Assembly: GCA_900318955.1 (NCBI GenBank) | Contig: ONMJ01000004.1 | Coordinates: 1-64,000, forward strand | Origin: an uncultured Bacteroidales bacterium | GTDB lineage: Bacteria; Bacteroidota; Bacteroidia; Bacteroidales; UBA932 | Reading direction: 5' to 3' | DNA length: 64,000 bases | In this document: piece by piece, positions 1 to 8,969 of the stretch | Numbering within the stretch: position 1 is the first letter of the stretch | How the letters are laid out: each line of letters opens with the position of its first letter | The notes under the pieces: generated by a model | Database searches by the model: none | What the model saw: the letters and a program-made list of their open reading frames with translations, nothing else | Told to the model about the DNA's origin: nothing | Position numbers and translations under genes: made by a program

Positions 1-2
1 AG

Positions 3-74
3 AGACTTGCCAGGCAGGTCATCTTCGCTCCGGAACTCGGACAATGGAACTACCTCGTCAAACCGGCCAACTGA
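3..74 (+). CDS. 3' end of an unidentified gene upstream of recA (partial)
   Basis: The third reading frame is open from the first bases of the window to a TGA at 72-74. It encodes about 23 residues with ordinary protein composition (it ends WNYLVKPAN). Nothing in so short a tail identifies a family. It ends 37 bases before the recA start, so it could be co-transcribed with recA. The call rests only on an open frame and sensible composition, so it is tentative. Confidence 0.4.
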   Translation, partial: RLARQVIFAPELGQWNYLVKPAN

Positions 75-111
75 TGCAACTTATTTTTTACACATTACTA
101 AAACCTACATT

Positions 112-1149
112 ATGGCTAAATCAGAAGAAGAAAAGACCGGAGCCGAACTCAATGCCGCCAAATTAAAGGCGCTGCAGGCCACTATCGACAAGATCGAGAA
201 AGACTACGGCAAAGGGACAATCATGAAGTTGGGAGATCAGCCAGAATGGGATGCGAGCCAGGTCATTCCGAGTGGTTCGATCGCTCTTGACCACGCTCTC
301 GGTATCGGAGGTTATCCGAAGGGACGTATAATCGAGATCTACGGTCCCGAGTCCAGCGGAAAGACCACCCTTGCGATTCATGCGATTGCAGAAGCCCAAA
401 AGGCAGGAGGAATTGCAGCCATCATCGATGCCGAGCATGCATTCGACAGAAGCTATGCAAAAGCTTTGGGAGTAGACCTCGAAACCCTCCTTATCTCCCA
501 GCCGGACAATGGAGAGCAGGCCCTCGAGATTGCCGACAACCTTATCAGAAGCGGTGCTGTCGATATCGTAGTTATCGATTCAGTCGCCGCCCTGACTCCG
601 AAAGCGGAGATCGAAGGAGAGATGGGTGACAACAAGGTCGGCCTCCAGGCAAGGCTAATGAGCCAGGCTCTCCGTAAGCTTACGGCCAACATCTCAAAGA
701 CCAACACCTGCTGCATCTTCATCAATCAGCTTCGCGAGAAGATCGGTATCATGTTTGGCAACCCTGAAACAACTACCGGTGGCAACGCCCTCAAGTTCTA
801 CGCTTCAGTGAGGCTCGACATTCGCCGGGCTGCGACCATCAAGGATGGTGAAGAGGCCCTCGGCAACCATGTCAAGGTCAAGGTCGTCAAGAACAAGATG
901 GCCCCTCCTTTCAAGAAGGCTGAGTTTGATATCGTCTATGGCGAAGGAATCTCCAGAAGCGGAGAGATTGTAGACCTCGGAGTCGAGTTTGACATCATCA
1001 AAAAGAGCGGCTCTTGGTTCAGCTACAATGACTCCAAGCTTGCACAAGGTCGTGAGGCCACAAAGCAGCTGATGGTGGATAATCCCGAACTTGCCGAAGA
1101 GATTGAAGGCAAGATCCGAGAGGCCCTTAAGGGTGTGAAAGACATCTAG
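112..1149 (+). CDS. recA: Recombinase RecA
   Basis: This is the DNA-dependent ATPase that forms filaments on single-stranded DNA, carries out strand exchange and triggers LexA-type self-cleavage. The protein has 345 residues, the usual length. The Walker A motif GPESSGKT is at residues 78-85 and the conserved NQLREKIG segment follows in the core. The frame is open further upstream, but family members begin at MAKSEEE-like sequence, so the ATG at 112 is the start. No strong ribosome binding site is seen, which is normal in Bacteroidetes. The gene is transcribed away from the convergent helix-hairpin-helix gene that ends next to it at 1146. Confidence 0.98.
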   Translation: MAKSEEEKTGAELNAAKLKALQATIDKIEKDYGKGTIMKLGDQPEWDASQVIPSGSIALDHALGIGGYPKGRIIEIYGPESSGKTTLAIHAIAEAQKAGGIAAIIDAEHAFDRSYAKALGVDLETLLISQPDNGEQALEIADNLIRSGAVDIVVIDSVAALTPKAEIEGEMGDNKVGLQARLMSQALRKLTANISKTNTCCIFINQLREKIGIMFGNPETTTGGNALKFYASVRLDIRRAATIKDGEEALGNHVKVKVVKNKMAPPFKKAEFDIVYGEGISRSGEIVDLGVEFDIIKKSGSWFSYNDSKLAQGREATKQLMVDNPELAEEIEGKIREALKGVKDI

Positions 1150-1991
1150 GGATTCGCCAGGTGGCATCGCCCGAGTTTATCGGCATTCTCCGGAGGGAGG
1201 ATGCCGTTTTTCTTTATATTCTCGACGGTCCATTCTTCCTTCGGAGTATTTTCCCTGAAAAGGATTATGCCATGGGCAGCCTCCTTTCCGATATAAGGAT
1301 GCTTAGAGAGTTCATCCTCGGGAAGGGACCAAAGAGGATACGCCTCCGGCTTCGAACAAGTGATAAGGTCTTTCAGGCCCTCATATTTATCTTTATCGAA
1401 ATGATATATATCCATCAGCTGTTCCGGAAATGAATACCCTCCAAGGGACTCCCGGTACGAGACCATTCTGGATGCGAACCAGCCCCCTATGCCGGGAAGG
1501 AAGTCAAAGGCAGCCGAATCGGCCTTGTTGATGTCGATTTTAGGAATGGAGATGAAAGGTTCAAGCCTCTTGAAGACGGAATCCGAGACCACATAGGACT
1601 TCGCGAAATCCGAGGACCTCCTGAAGCGACCACCCTTTTTCCTGTAATTATCAATTGATTCCGCCTGCTTTTGGGAAAATCCGAGCCTCATAAGATCCGA
1701 TACGGAGGCAGTATTGGGATCAAAGGGGAATGATTCAACCTTCCTCATACCCTTCGGGACCACTTTCATTGCATCTTTGTGATCACTCGCCTTCCTCACG
1801 GGCTCCTCTGCCTTCTCTTCCCCAATCTTCTCCGACGGAGAAGGTGCAACGACATAGACCGTATCAGGGCGGTCACGCTTTGAAACTACAAGAGCTACTG
1901 ATGCCTTATGCAGGAAAAGGGCCGCCTGGAACCCTATCAGGAGGAAGGTCAGGGCTATCACCCCTGTCATAATCGAAGTCTTTCTTTCCAT
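1146..1991 (-). CDS. Membrane-anchored helix-hairpin-helix (ComEA-like) DNA-binding protein
   Basis: The 281-residue protein has one hydrophobic segment at about residues 8-28, then a charged linker and two or three helix-hairpin-helix units at about residues 92-140, 150-200 and 220-250. The second carries the typical [12 protein letters not shown] hairpin. Such proteins bind DNA non-specifically; ComEA is the DNA receptor for uptake, but Bacteroidetes members are mostly uncharacterised, so a role in uptake is only inferred. The start lies 86 bases inside the 3' end of rsmI in another frame; an alternative ATG at 1970 would shorten the overlap to 65 bases. The 3' end overlaps the recA stop by 4 bases. 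Confidence 0.8.
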   Translation of the reverse strand: MERKTSIMTGVIALTFLLIGFQAALFLHKASVALVVSKRDRPDTVYVVAPSPSEKIGEEKAEEPVRKASDHKDAMKVVPKGMRKVESFPFDPNTASVSDLMRLGFSQKQAESIDNYRKKGGRFRRSSDFAKSYVVSDSVFKRLEPFISIPKIDINKADSAAFDFLPGIGGWFASRMVSYRESLGGYSFPEQLMDIYHFDKDKYEGLKDLITCSKPEAYPLWSLPEDELSKHPYIGKEAAHGIILFRENTPKEEWTVENIKKNGILPPENADKLGRCHLANP

Positions 1992-2685
1992 AGTTTTTCT
2001 TTTCTTTTTTAGGTTCTGCCCCGGCGACCACTATCACTATTTCGCCTTTGGGCTCATGCTCCTTGAAATGCTGGAGGACATCAGAAATGGTGCCTCTGCA
2101 ATGCTCCTCATGGATTTTTGAAATTTCTCTTGCAACCGAGCATCGCCTGGAGGCGCCAAAATATTCGGAAAACTGCTCCAGCGTCTTTACAAGGCGATAT
2201 GGAGATTCATAGAAAACCATCGTCCTCGTCTCTTCGGAAAGGGCTTTCAGAAGGGTCTGGCGTCCCTTTTTCTGCGGAAGAAAGCCTTCGAAGCAGAAGC
2301 GGTCGCAGGGAAGGCCGGAAGAGACAATAGCCGGGATGCAGGCAGTGGCACCGGGAAGTGTCTGAACCTCAATTCCTTCCTCCGCACAGGTCCTGGCGAG
2401 AAGAAATCCCGGATCAGAGATACCCGGAGTACCGGCATCGCTTACCAGAGCCACATTGACCCCGGAAAGGATTTTTTCTTTTATCATCTCCACAGTCCCA
2501 TGCTCGTTGTATTTGTGGTGGGAACGGAGAGGAGTATGGATATCGAAATGCTTGAAAAGGACCGAAGTCGTCCTCGTATCTTCCGCAAGCACCAAATCCG
2601 CTTCTTTCAGAACCTCAACGGCCCTGAAAGTCATATCTTCAAGATTTCCGACAGGTGTCGGGACTATGTAAAGACGGCCCGGCAC
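1906..2685 (-). CDS. rsmI: 16S rRNA 2'-O-methyltransferase RsmI
   Basis: This tetrapyrrole-methylase-fold enzyme methylates the ribose of C1402 in 16S rRNA using S-adenosylmethionine. The N-terminal VPTPVGNLEDMTFRA motif, the LAEDTRTT segment and the SDAGTPGISDPG loop are diagnostic. At 259 residues it is longer than most homologues. After the usual end (IVIVVAG) it carries a Lys/Asp/Pro-rich tail of roughly 35 residues, most of it reading through the start of the downstream helix-hairpin-helix gene. It starts 3 bases after the stop of the coiled-coil gene upstream, so the three minus-strand genes look like one operon. Confidence 0.95.
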   Translation of the reverse strand: MPGRLYIVPTPVGNLEDMTFRAVEVLKEADLVLAEDTRTTSVLFKHFDIHTPLRSHHKYNEHGTVEMIKEKILSGVNVALVSDAGTPGISDPGFLLARTCAEEGIEVQTLPGATACIPAIVSSGLPCDRFCFEGFLPQKKGRQTLLKALSEETRTMVFYESPYRLVKTLEQFSEYFGASRRCSVAREISKIHEEHCRGTISDVLQHFKEHEPKGEIVIVVAGAEPKKEKKNYGKKDFDYDRGDSPDLPPDRVPGGPFPA

Positions 2686-2688
2686 TTC

Positions 2689-3306
2689 CTATCCGAGTTT
2701 CTTTCTGAGTGCCATCATGAAACTGTAGACAACATCAGAAGCCAGATTCCAATCCGGGAAGTTAGTAAGGATATAGTCAATTGCTTCAGGGAAAGAGGCG
2801 ACCTGGTTGAGCTCGCTGATTGTCTTGTCATAGAGAGAATAGTCCTCTTTGAAGAGGGTATTGATGAAAAGCGCTCTGTCGAAAAGGGAAATAGCACTGC
2901 GAAGGTTCTTGACTGGCATTCCCGGCTTGGCACTCTGCCAGGCATAGCTGCCGTCAACAGTCTTCAGCGACTTTTTCGGCTCGCTCTCAGGCACCGGAAG
3001 GGGCTTCACTTCTATCTCGCTCTCAGGTTCTGCCGCTTCAGAGGCGACAGGAAGCTCCGGCTCAGCCATGGGCAAATCCACCTCGACGGGGGCAACAGGC
3101 TCTGCGGGCTCTGACTCGGGGATGTCAACGATATCTATGTCGATATCAACGTCTTCGGAGACCGGCTCCGAAGGGGTCTCCACCGGAGCGGATTCCATTT
3201 CAGCCTTCATCGCGACAACCGACTCTTCGAGCGTCGAAATTCTCTTCTTGAGAGATTCGATTTCGGAGAGAAAATCTCCGAGGATTTCCATGTTGTTTTT
3301 CTCCAT
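2689..3306 (-). CDS. Conserved hypothetical protein, coiled coil plus acidic linker
   Basis: The 205-residue protein begins with a predicted coiled coil (about residues 5-40, a heptad-like run of Leu, Ile and Glu). A low-complexity linker rich in Glu, Pro, Val and Asp follows (about 40-125). It ends in a compact helical domain of about 80 residues (FDRALFINTLFKEDYSLYDKTI, then NFPDWNL). I know this C-terminal segment from uncharacterised Bacteroidales proteins but cannot assign a function. No signal peptide or membrane segment is present, so it is probably cytoplasmic. It heads the operon with rsmI and the helix-hairpin-helix gene, transcribed from a promoter that faces the tdk promoter. Confidence 0.7.
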   Translation of the reverse strand: MEKNNMEILGDFLSEIESLKKRISTLEESVVAMKAEMESAPVETPSEPVSEDVDIDIDIVDIPESEPAEPVAPVEVDLPMAEPELPVASEAAEPESEIEVKPLPVPESEPKKSLKTVDGSYAWQSAKPGMPVKNLRSAISLFDRALFINTLFKEDYSLYDKTISELNQVASFPEAIDYILTNFPDWNLASDVVYSFMMALRKKLG

Positions 3307-3313
3307 AATTGAC

Positions 3314-3321
3314 TATATTTG
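3314..3321 (+). promoter_or_regulatory. -7 box of the tdk promoter
   Basis: TATATTTG matches the Bacteroidetes TAnnTTTG element. A GTTG at 3292-3295, 18 bases upstream and inside the divergent gene, may be the -33 element. The tdk ATG is 26 bases downstream. Confidence 0.65.
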
Positions 3322-3334
3322 CAAGAGTCAATCA

Positions 3335-3342
3335 CAAATATA
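3335..3342 (-). promoter_or_regulatory. -7 box of the coiled-coil gene/rsmI operon promoter
   Basis: CAAATATA on the plus strand is TATATTTG on the minus strand. It is an exact inverted copy of the tdk box 13 bases away, so the two promoters face each other. A minus-strand TTTG (CAAA at 3365-3368, inside tdk) lies 22 bases upstream and may be the -33 element. Confidence 0.55.
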
Positions 3343-3347
3343 AGGAA

Positions 3348-3920
3348 ATGTTTTCAGAAAATAACAAAAAATCGGGCTGCATAGAAGTAATATGCGGCTC
3401 GATGTTCTCGGGAAAGACGGAAGAGCTTATCCGAAGGCTCCGCAGGGCCCAATTCGCCAAACAAAAGATAGCCACATTTAAACCAACAATAGACAAACGC
3501 TACTCGGAATTGGATGTAGTATCGCACGATTCCCACAGCATTTCCTGTACTCCGATCAAATCTCCTTCAAGGATGCTCCAGATCGACCCCGATATTGAAG
3601 TAGTCGGAATTGACGAAGCACAATTCTTCGACGAGAGCATCGTAGGAGTAGTTCAAGAGCTTGCCGACAGAGGCGTAAGGGTAATTATCGCCGGTCTTGA
3701 CACAGACTACCTTGGAAAGCCTTTCGGGCCTATGCCCGCCCTCCTCGCCATTGCTGAGGATGTCCAGAAAGTCCACGCCATCTGCGTCCGTTGCGGTGCA
3801 CTGGCAAATCATTCCCACCGCCTGTCGGACAGTAAGAAACTAGTCGTTCTTGGCGAAAAGGACACTTACGAGCCTCTCTGCCGCGACTGCTACAATAAAG
3901 CTTTGAAAGAAGAATCCTAG
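3348..3920 (+). CDS. tdk: Thymidine kinase
   Basis: This enzyme phosphorylates thymidine to dTMP in the salvage pathway. The 190-residue type II enzyme has the P-loop [11 protein letters not shown] near the N terminus, the DEAQFFD Walker B/lid segment in the middle, and a CVRCG...CRDCY zinc-ribbon pair near the C terminus. An upstream TTG in the same frame is inside the promoter, so the ATG at 3348, preceded by AAGGA, is the start. The stop codon shares the palindrome CTAG with the convergent peptidase gene. Confidence 0.97.
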   Translation: MFSENNKKSGCIEVICGSMFSGKTEELIRRLRRAQFAKQKIATFKPTIDKRYSELDVVSHDSHSISCTPIKSPSRMLQIDPDIEVVGIDEAQFFDESIVGVVQELADRGVRVIIAGLDTDYLGKPFGPMPALLAIAEDVQKVHAICVRCGALANHSHRLSDSKKLVVLGEKDTYEPLCRDCYNKALKEES

Positions 3921-5290
3921 CGAACGAGGGTTGTCAACTCATTCCAGGATACGTCTGATTTGTAGAAGGAATTGAGATAGGAAAAGTCCTTTCCCGTAAA
4001 ATACGTTGCTATTGACGGAAGGTACATGCTGAGACCGCTATAGATCTTTATATCGAATTCTCCGATGAAAGACGGTGTCGCCTTGCGATAAGGAATACAC
4101 TCATCAAGGGCCGCTTCAAAAGCGGTCCTTTCATTTTCACTCATTCCCGCTTTAATCAGAATATCCTCTAAATCATAGAAATAGCACCTGCCATAACGAT
4201 AATACTGCTGGACAGTATTCGGGTTGACATTCATTATGGCATCATGGTATTTCTTGATAAGAAAGGCGGAAAGTTCAAATAGCGAAGAGGCCTTGGTACA
4301 GTCAACAATTGTTATCGTCGCAGAACGGAAATCTCCGGACTGCTTGTCATAATAGTCATAAAAATCCTTGGCCACACTCACGATATCGGGATCCCCGGGA
4401 CCGAGAAGATGAGTCGTAAGAGTCGTATAATCAAGTCCTTCCGCAAGCACTTCCGCGGGAGAGAACTGGACCAGGTCGCAAACGTTCCTAAGCTCGTATG
4501 CAACCTCGACGCATCCCATAAGGCAAGCATCGAAAAGAAGATAATCAAGGTGCATCGGAATCGCTTCCGCGAACTCCTTTAGTTCCAATTCATACGTAAC
4601 CTTCGTTGTCGAAGTCGACTCAGTGCTCACGTCCTGCCCGATGCTTCTCACAGCAGGTTTGGACGGATCATATGGCAGTTCGATATACGGGAATGGAGCA
4701 CCCTTGCGACGAACCCAGTTGACTGTTGACCCCTCGTACTTTGACGGCTGGTTATAGTACCCGGTAGGCATCCATCCTGAAGCATGAGAAGAGAATATCA
4801 TCCCGTAATGCTCGCATGGATAACGGTCTTTTATGTAAGATAAAACTTTGTTCATCGTCTCAGACGACGCAGCAAGAGTTCCTTCAGGATAGACGATAAG
4901 GGTATCGCGGCAGACCTTTCCCTCTGAATTAGAGAACATTCTGTATAGGACCGGAGAGGCCTTATCACTATATGAACCTTTCCTTTTGGGAAGACGGCTG
5001 AAAACCAGAAGGACCTCGCTCGAAGTGCTCGGAACATATCCTTCGGAAAGATCGGCGATATCGTCGGAAAGATATTCGGAAAGGGAATTATATCCGGCAG
5101 AATAGAGTATGAGTACTTTTGAATAACTGCCGGTAGTTACAAAATCAACATGGGTGTCTGCGGGCTTCTCCTTCGTAGCATCTGTTTCGAAATCAGGAGA
5201 GAGTTTCCCGCAGGCAAAAAGACAAAGCGATGCCGTAAAAACGATCGCTAGCCTAATAGTTGACAATATTTTGATACGTTCCCCTATCAT
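3917..5290 (-). CDS. Clostripain-family (C11) cysteine peptidase, lipoprotein
   Basis: The 457-residue protein has a lipoprotein signal with lipobox LFAC (Cys27), so it should be anchored in the outer or inner membrane. The C11 catalytic pair is visible: His169 in the FSSHASGW motif and Cys256 in the FDACLMGC motif. C11 enzymes cleave after basic residues and often mature themselves. Many Bacteroidales encode several such lipoproteins, with host or microbial proteins as likely substrates, but the substrate here is unknown. It is transcribed divergently from the DPP III gene and ends tail to tail with tdk, sharing a CTAG. Confidence 0.88.
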   Translation of the reverse strand: MIGERIKILSTIRLAIVFTASLCLFACGKLSPDFETDATKEKPADTHVDFVTTGSYSKVLILYSAGYNSLSEYLSDDIADLSEGYVPSTSSEVLLVFSRLPKRKGSYSDKASPVLYRMFSNSEGKVCRDTLIVYPEGTLAASSETMNKVLSYIKDRYPCEHYGMIFSSHASGWMPTGYYNQPSKYEGSTVNWVRRKGAPFPYIELPYDPSKPAVRSIGQDVSTESTSTTKVTYELELKEFAEAIPMHLDYLLFDACLMGCVEVAYELRNVCDLVQFSPAEVLAEGLDYTTLTTHLLGPGDPDIVSVAKDFYDYYDKQSGDFRSATITIVDCTKASSLFELSAFLIKKYHDAIMNVNPNTVQQYYRYGRCYFYDLEDILIKAGMSENERTAFEAALDECIPYRKATPSFIGEFDIKIYSGLSMYLPSIATYFTGKDFSYLNSFYKSDVSWNELTTLVR

Positions 5291-5310
5291 TTATAATAAG
5301 TCAATTTGTG

Positions 5311-5318
5311 CAAAGTTA
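5311..5318 (-). promoter_or_regulatory. -7 box of the C11 peptidase promoter
   Basis: CAAAGTTA on the plus strand reads TAACTTTG on the minus strand. It lies 20 bases upstream of the C11 start and is interlaced with the divergent DPP III promoter. No good minus-strand TTTG was found at the expected distance. Confidence 0.5.
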
Positions 5319-5330
5319 GTCAATAATTTG

Positions 5331-5338
5331 TAATTTTG
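5331..5338 (+). promoter_or_regulatory. -7 box of the DPP III promoter
   Basis: TAATTTTG matches TAnnTTTG. A TTTG at 5305-5308 is 22 bases upstream. Only 6 bases separate the box from the ATG at 5345, so the transcript would have almost no leader. Confidence 0.6.
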
Positions 5339-5344
5339 CACATT

Positions 5345-7342
5345 ATGAATAATACAGTTAGAATGATCATCATTGCAGGAGCGGCTATCGCTCTTTCTTC
5401 ATGCGGCAAGGCCTCAAAAGAAGCCGGTCCTTTCACTTATACCGTCGACCAGTTTGCCGACCTCAAAGTCATGAGATACCAGATTCCCGGTTGGGAAGAC
5501 CTGACTCTCAAGCAGAAGGAGTACGCCTATCATCTTGCCGAAGCGGCCAAATACGGACGTGACATCCTCTGGGACCAGAACTGCAAAGACAACCTCCGAG
5601 TGCGTCATGCCGTCGAAAAAATCCTTGACAGTTACAAGGGCGACCGCAATAGCACGGAGTTCGAGAACTTCAAGGTCTATGCCAAGAGGTTGTTCTTCTC
5701 AAATGGCATCCATCACCACTATGCAGAAGACAAGTTCTTCCCGGAGTGCCCGAGAGAGTATTTCGCATCCCTGCTGGATAATGTTGGAATCGTAGATGAA
5801 GGCCTTCTGGATGTCATTTATGATCCTACGATCTATCCTCAGCGCCGTTCAACTTCCACAGACGGTGACATAGTAAAGAACTCTGCCGTCAATTTTTATG
5901 AGGGTGTCACAAGGGAAGAAGTAGAAAATTATTACGCCGGCATTATCGACCCCAATGATCCCGAACCAATCTCATACGGTCTCAATACAAAGGTTGTAAA
6001 GGGTGAAGACGGAGTGATTCGCGAGCTCCCCTGGAAAGTAGGCGGCATCTACTCCCCTGCCCTTGAAAAAATCTGCGTCGAGTTGGAAAAGGCTGCAGAA
6101 GTCGCTGAGAATGATATCCAGAAAAAGGCTCTCGGGATTCTCGTAGAATACTACAAGACCGGCGATCTTCGGAAATGGGATGAATTCAATATCGAATGGG
6201 TAAAGGACACCATAGGAACAGTCGATTTCATCAACGGTTTCATCGAAGACTACAACGACCCGCTTGGGAGGAAGGCCTCATGGGAGGGATATGTCAATAT
6301 TAAAGACGCCGCAGCATCTGCAAGAACTGAGATTCTCAGTGCAAATGCCCAGTGGTTTGAGGACAATTCCCCTGTCGACCCGAGATTCAAGAAAAAGACA
6401 GTGAAGGGCGTCTCCGCCAAGGTCATCAACGCAGTCTGCCTCGCAGGCGACAGCTACCCTTCGACCCCTATTGGAATCAACCTTCCGAATGCCGACTGGA
6501 TCCGTAAGGAACACGGTTCTAAATCTGTGACAATCTCGAATATCACCCACACTTATGACCTCTCTGCACAGGAGCAGCCGAACAGCACCCTCAACGAGTT
6601 CGCCTTCGACGAGAATGAAATCGCTCTCGCCAAGAAGTTCGGAGGCATAGCTGACGAGATCCATACCGACCTACACGAGTGCCTCGGACATGCTTCCGGC
6701 CAGCTCCTTCCCGGAGTCTCCACTACGGCCATGGGAGAATACGCTTCCGCCCTTGAAGAGGCCCGTGCCGACCTTTTCGGACTTTACTACAGCGCCGATC
6801 CCAAGATGGTCGAGCTAGGCATCATGCCGGATCCGGAGGCCTACAAAGCCGAATATTCCAATTACATCAGAAACGGTCTGATGGTCCAGTTCACCCGCGT
6901 CGAACTCGGTCGTCCAAACACAGAGGCCCACATGCAAAACCGCAAGCTCATTGCAGAGTGGTGCTACGAAAAGGGCGCTAAGGACAATGTAATCGAGAAA
7001 AAAGTTAAAGACGGAAAGACTTATTTCGTTGTCAATGATTATGTCAAGCTTCGCGGTCTTTTCGCCGAGCTGCTTGCAGAAATCCAAAGAATCAAATCAG
7101 AGGGCGACTACAAGGCAGGTAAGAACCTGATCGAGACTTATGCAGTCCACATTGACCCTGAGCTCCACAAAGAGGTCAAAGCCCGCTATGAAGCCCTTAA
7201 TCTTAAGCCCTACGGCGGATTCATCAATCCGGAGATTGTTCCCGTCGTCAAGGGTGGAAAGACTGTAGACTACAAAGTTGTCTACACAGACGACTATCTC
7301 GGACAGATGCTCGAGTATGGCAAGAAATACGGAACTTTATAG
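5345..7342 (+). CDS. Dipeptidyl-peptidase III family (M49) zinc lipoprotein
   Basis: M49 enzymes remove dipeptides from the N terminus of short peptides. The 665-residue protein begins with a lipoprotein signal (ALSSC lipobox), unlike the cytoplasmic eukaryotic enzyme, so it should act in the periplasm or at the outer membrane. The zinc motif HEXXGH is present as HECLGH (residues 444-449), and the second conserved Glu lies in the following EEARADLFGLYY helix. The ATG at 5345 is chosen over an in-frame TTG at 5336 because the TTG lies inside the -7 box. The xer gene starts 3 bases after its stop, so they may be co-transcribed. Confidence 0.93.
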   Translation: MNNTVRMIIIAGAAIALSSCGKASKEAGPFTYTVDQFADLKVMRYQIPGWEDLTLKQKEYAYHLAEAAKYGRDILWDQNCKDNLRVRHAVEKILDSYKGDRNSTEFENFKVYAKRLFFSNGIHHHYAEDKFFPECPREYFASLLDNVGIVDEGLLDVIYDPTIYPQRRSTSTDGDIVKNSAVNFYEGVTREEVENYYAGIIDPNDPEPISYGLNTKVVKGEDGVIRELPWKVGGIYSPALEKICVELEKAAEVAENDIQKKALGILVEYYKTGDLRKWDEFNIEWVKDTIGTVDFINGFIEDYNDPLGRKASWEGYVNIKDAAASARTEILSANAQWFEDNSPVDPRFKKKTVKGVSAKVINAVCLAGDSYPSTPIGINLPNADWIRKEHGSKSVTISNITHTYDLSAQEQPNSTLNEFAFDENEIALAKKFGGIADEIHTDLHECLGHASGQLLPGVSTTAMGEYASALEEARADLFGLYYSADPKMVELGIMPDPEAYKAEYSNYIRNGLMVQFTRVELGRPNTEAHMQNRKLIAEWCYEKGAKDNVIEKKVKDGKTYFVVNDYVKLRGLFAELLAEIQRIKSEGDYKAGKNLIETYAVHIDPELHKEVKARYEALNLKPYGGFINPEIVPVVKGGKTVDYKVVYTDDYLGQMLEYGKKYGTL

Positions 7343-7345
7343 TTG

Positions 7346-8236
7346 ATGGATTGTAAAAGGATACTCAAGGACTATACCTACTACATGAAATTGGAAAGAG
7401 GGATGTCACCCAATACGGTGGCATCCTATTCTTCCGATATCGGGAAGTTCCTTTCCTCTTTCGAGGAAAAGAGTATCGCTGAGATTTCGTCTGATGATAT
7501 AACCGGATATCTCGCCTCCGTGAATAAAAAAGGAATCTCAGGAAGATCACAGGCAAGGCTTATCAGCGCCCTTAAATCATTCTTCAAATGGTCCGTTCTC
7601 GAAGGGGAGAGAAAAGATAATCCATGCGACAAGATTGACTCTCCGAAACTGGGCCGGTATCTCCCCTCAGTTCTCTCCATAGAGGAAGTTGAAGCAATCC
7701 TAGACTCCGTCGATCTCAAGAGCCCTACAGGTCCTAGAGACAGGGCCATTCTTGAAGTCTTATACGGATGCGGCCTCCGGGTCTCTGAAGCCGCCGGTCT
7801 TCTGATTTCGAAGGTATGGCTGGAAGAAGGATTCGTGAGCATCGTCGGAAAAGGTGACAAGGAGAGGCTGGTGCCGCTCGGAGAAGTGGCGGCAGATTGC
7901 ATAAAAAACTACCTGGAAGGGGGCACAAGGGCGATTCCAGCCTCACCAGAATATGAGGATTACCTTTTTCTCTCAAAACTCGGTAAGCCGCTGAGTCGAG
8001 TCTCCATTTTCAACCTTGTCAAAAACCAGGCGATGGCGGCCGGTATCCAGAAAGAAATATCCCCCCATACATTCCGTCATTCATTCGCGACCCATCTTAT
8101 AGAAAACGGAGCAGACCTCAGGATTGTCCAGGAAATGCTTGGTCACGAAAGCATCCTGACTACGGAAATCTATACCCATGTAGAAACTTCTGCGTGGCAG
8201 AAAGCAATTCTCGACCATCATCCAAGAAAAAACTAA
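7346..8236 (+). CDS. Tyrosine recombinase XerC/XerD
   Basis: This site-specific recombinase resolves chromosome dimers at dif with FtsK. The 296-residue protein has the SAM-like N-terminal DNA-binding domain (about 1-90) and the catalytic domain with all expected residues: Arg in CGLRVSEAAGL, Lys in VGKGDKERLVPL, HTFRH, then LGHES and the nucleophilic Tyr in TTEIYTHV. Length and lack of mobile-element neighbours favour a housekeeping Xer over an integrase, but I cannot separate XerC from XerD by eye. The ATG at 7346 is preferred to the adjacent TTG at 7343. Confidence 0.92.
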   Translation: MDCKRILKDYTYYMKLERGMSPNTVASYSSDIGKFLSSFEEKSIAEISSDDITGYLASVNKKGISGRSQARLISALKSFFKWSVLEGERKDNPCDKIDSPKLGRYLPSVLSIEEVEAILDSVDLKSPTGPRDRAILEVLYGCGLRVSEAAGLLISKVWLEEGFVSIVGKGDKERLVPLGEVAADCIKNYLEGGTRAIPASPEYEDYLFLSKLGKPLSRVSIFNLVKNQAMAAGIQKEISPHTFRHSFATHLIENGADLRIVQEMLGHESILTTEIYTHVETSAWQKAILDHHPRKN

Positions 8237-8279
8237 GGCTTTTTCTCTCAGAATTAATTACTTTTTGGAAAAAGTTTTC

Positions 8280-8287
8280 TATCTTTG
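8280..8287 (+). promoter_or_regulatory. -7 box of the rplY promoter
   Basis: TATCTTTG matches TAnnTTTG and is followed by GC, as at other promoters here. The start codon of L25 is 85 bases downstream, leaving a leader that contains a perfect hairpin at 8327-8344. No -33 element at the right spacing was recognised. Confidence 0.55.
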
Positions 8288-8326
8288 CGGTCCCAAAATA
8301 AAAGCGTTTGCTTTTGGTGCAATGGG

Positions 8327-8344
8327 GTCCGGTCAGTTCCGGAC
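8327..8344 (+). other. Hairpin in the L25 mRNA leader
   Basis: GTCCGG and CCGGAC (8327-8332 and 8339-8344) form a perfect 6-base-pair stem with a 6-base loop. There is no T-run after it, so it is not a terminator. Position between promoter and start suggests a leader element, possibly for autogenous control by L25, but this is inference. Confidence 0.4.
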
Positions 8345-8372
8345 TGAGTAACACATTTTAAATTTAACTACA

Positions 8373-8951
8373 ATGAAACATTTCCAGCTTGACGGAGAGA
8401 TCCGTCAGAAGGGTAACAAGGCCGTCATCAAGGCCTTCCGCAAACAGGGTCTCGTTCCCTGCAACCTTTATGGCCTCGGCATGGACAACGTCCTCTTCAC
8501 AGTAAAAGCCAAGGACCTCAAGATGGTTACCGACACTCCCGCATCCTACATCATCGACCTCAATCTCGGTGGAAAGACCTATATGGCCGTCCTCCACGAG
8601 CTTCAGTTCCATCCGGTTTCCGACGAGTGCCTCCACGTAGACTTCCTCGCTGTTGACGAGAAGAAGCCTATCGCCATCGAAGTTCCCCTCAATATCTTCG
8701 GTCATCCTAAGGGAGTTCAGGCCGGTGGTAAGTTCGTTCAGCTTTGCCGCAAACTTCGCGTCAGCGCTCTCATGGAGAACCTTCCCGACCAGCTCGATAT
8801 CGATGTTACTCCCCTCGGACTTGAGAAGAGAATCACCGCCGGCGATCTCAACTATGACGGAATCTCTATCATTTCCCCGAAGACTACGATTATCTGCCGC
8901 GTCAACGCTACCCGTGCTGCACAGCAGGCTGCTGCTGAAGCTGCAGAGTAA
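8373..8951 (+). CDS. rplY: 50S ribosomal protein L25/general stress protein Ctc
   Basis: This 5S rRNA-binding ribosomal protein is of the longer Ctc type (192 residues). It has the N-terminal L25 beta barrel (about 1-92, including GLVPCNLYG) and a C-terminal TL5-type beta domain (about 100-180), ending in an Ala/Glu-rich tail. The plus-strand neighbour pth starts 18 bases later; rplY-pth is a very common pair, joining a ribosomal protein with peptidyl-tRNA recycling. The leader upstream holds a hairpin. Confidence 0.95.
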   Translation: MKHFQLDGEIRQKGNKAVIKAFRKQGLVPCNLYGLGMDNVLFTVKAKDLKMVTDTPASYIIDLNLGGKTYMAVLHELQFHPVSDECLHVDFLAVDEKKPIAIEVPLNIFGHPKGVQAGGKFVQLCRKLRVSALMENLPDQLDIDVTPLGLEKRITAGDLNYDGISIISPKTTIICRVNATRAAQQAAAEAAE

Positions 8952-8969
8952 TCTAACCTTCGACGGGCT

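Noticed and set aside
1161-1433. Plus-strand 90-codon frame after recA
   Set aside because: It is antisense to the helix-hairpin-helix gene and has no family features.
7346-8236. Phage or transposon integrase
   Set aside because: Its length and all motifs match XerC/D and there are no att-like repeats or mobile genes around it.
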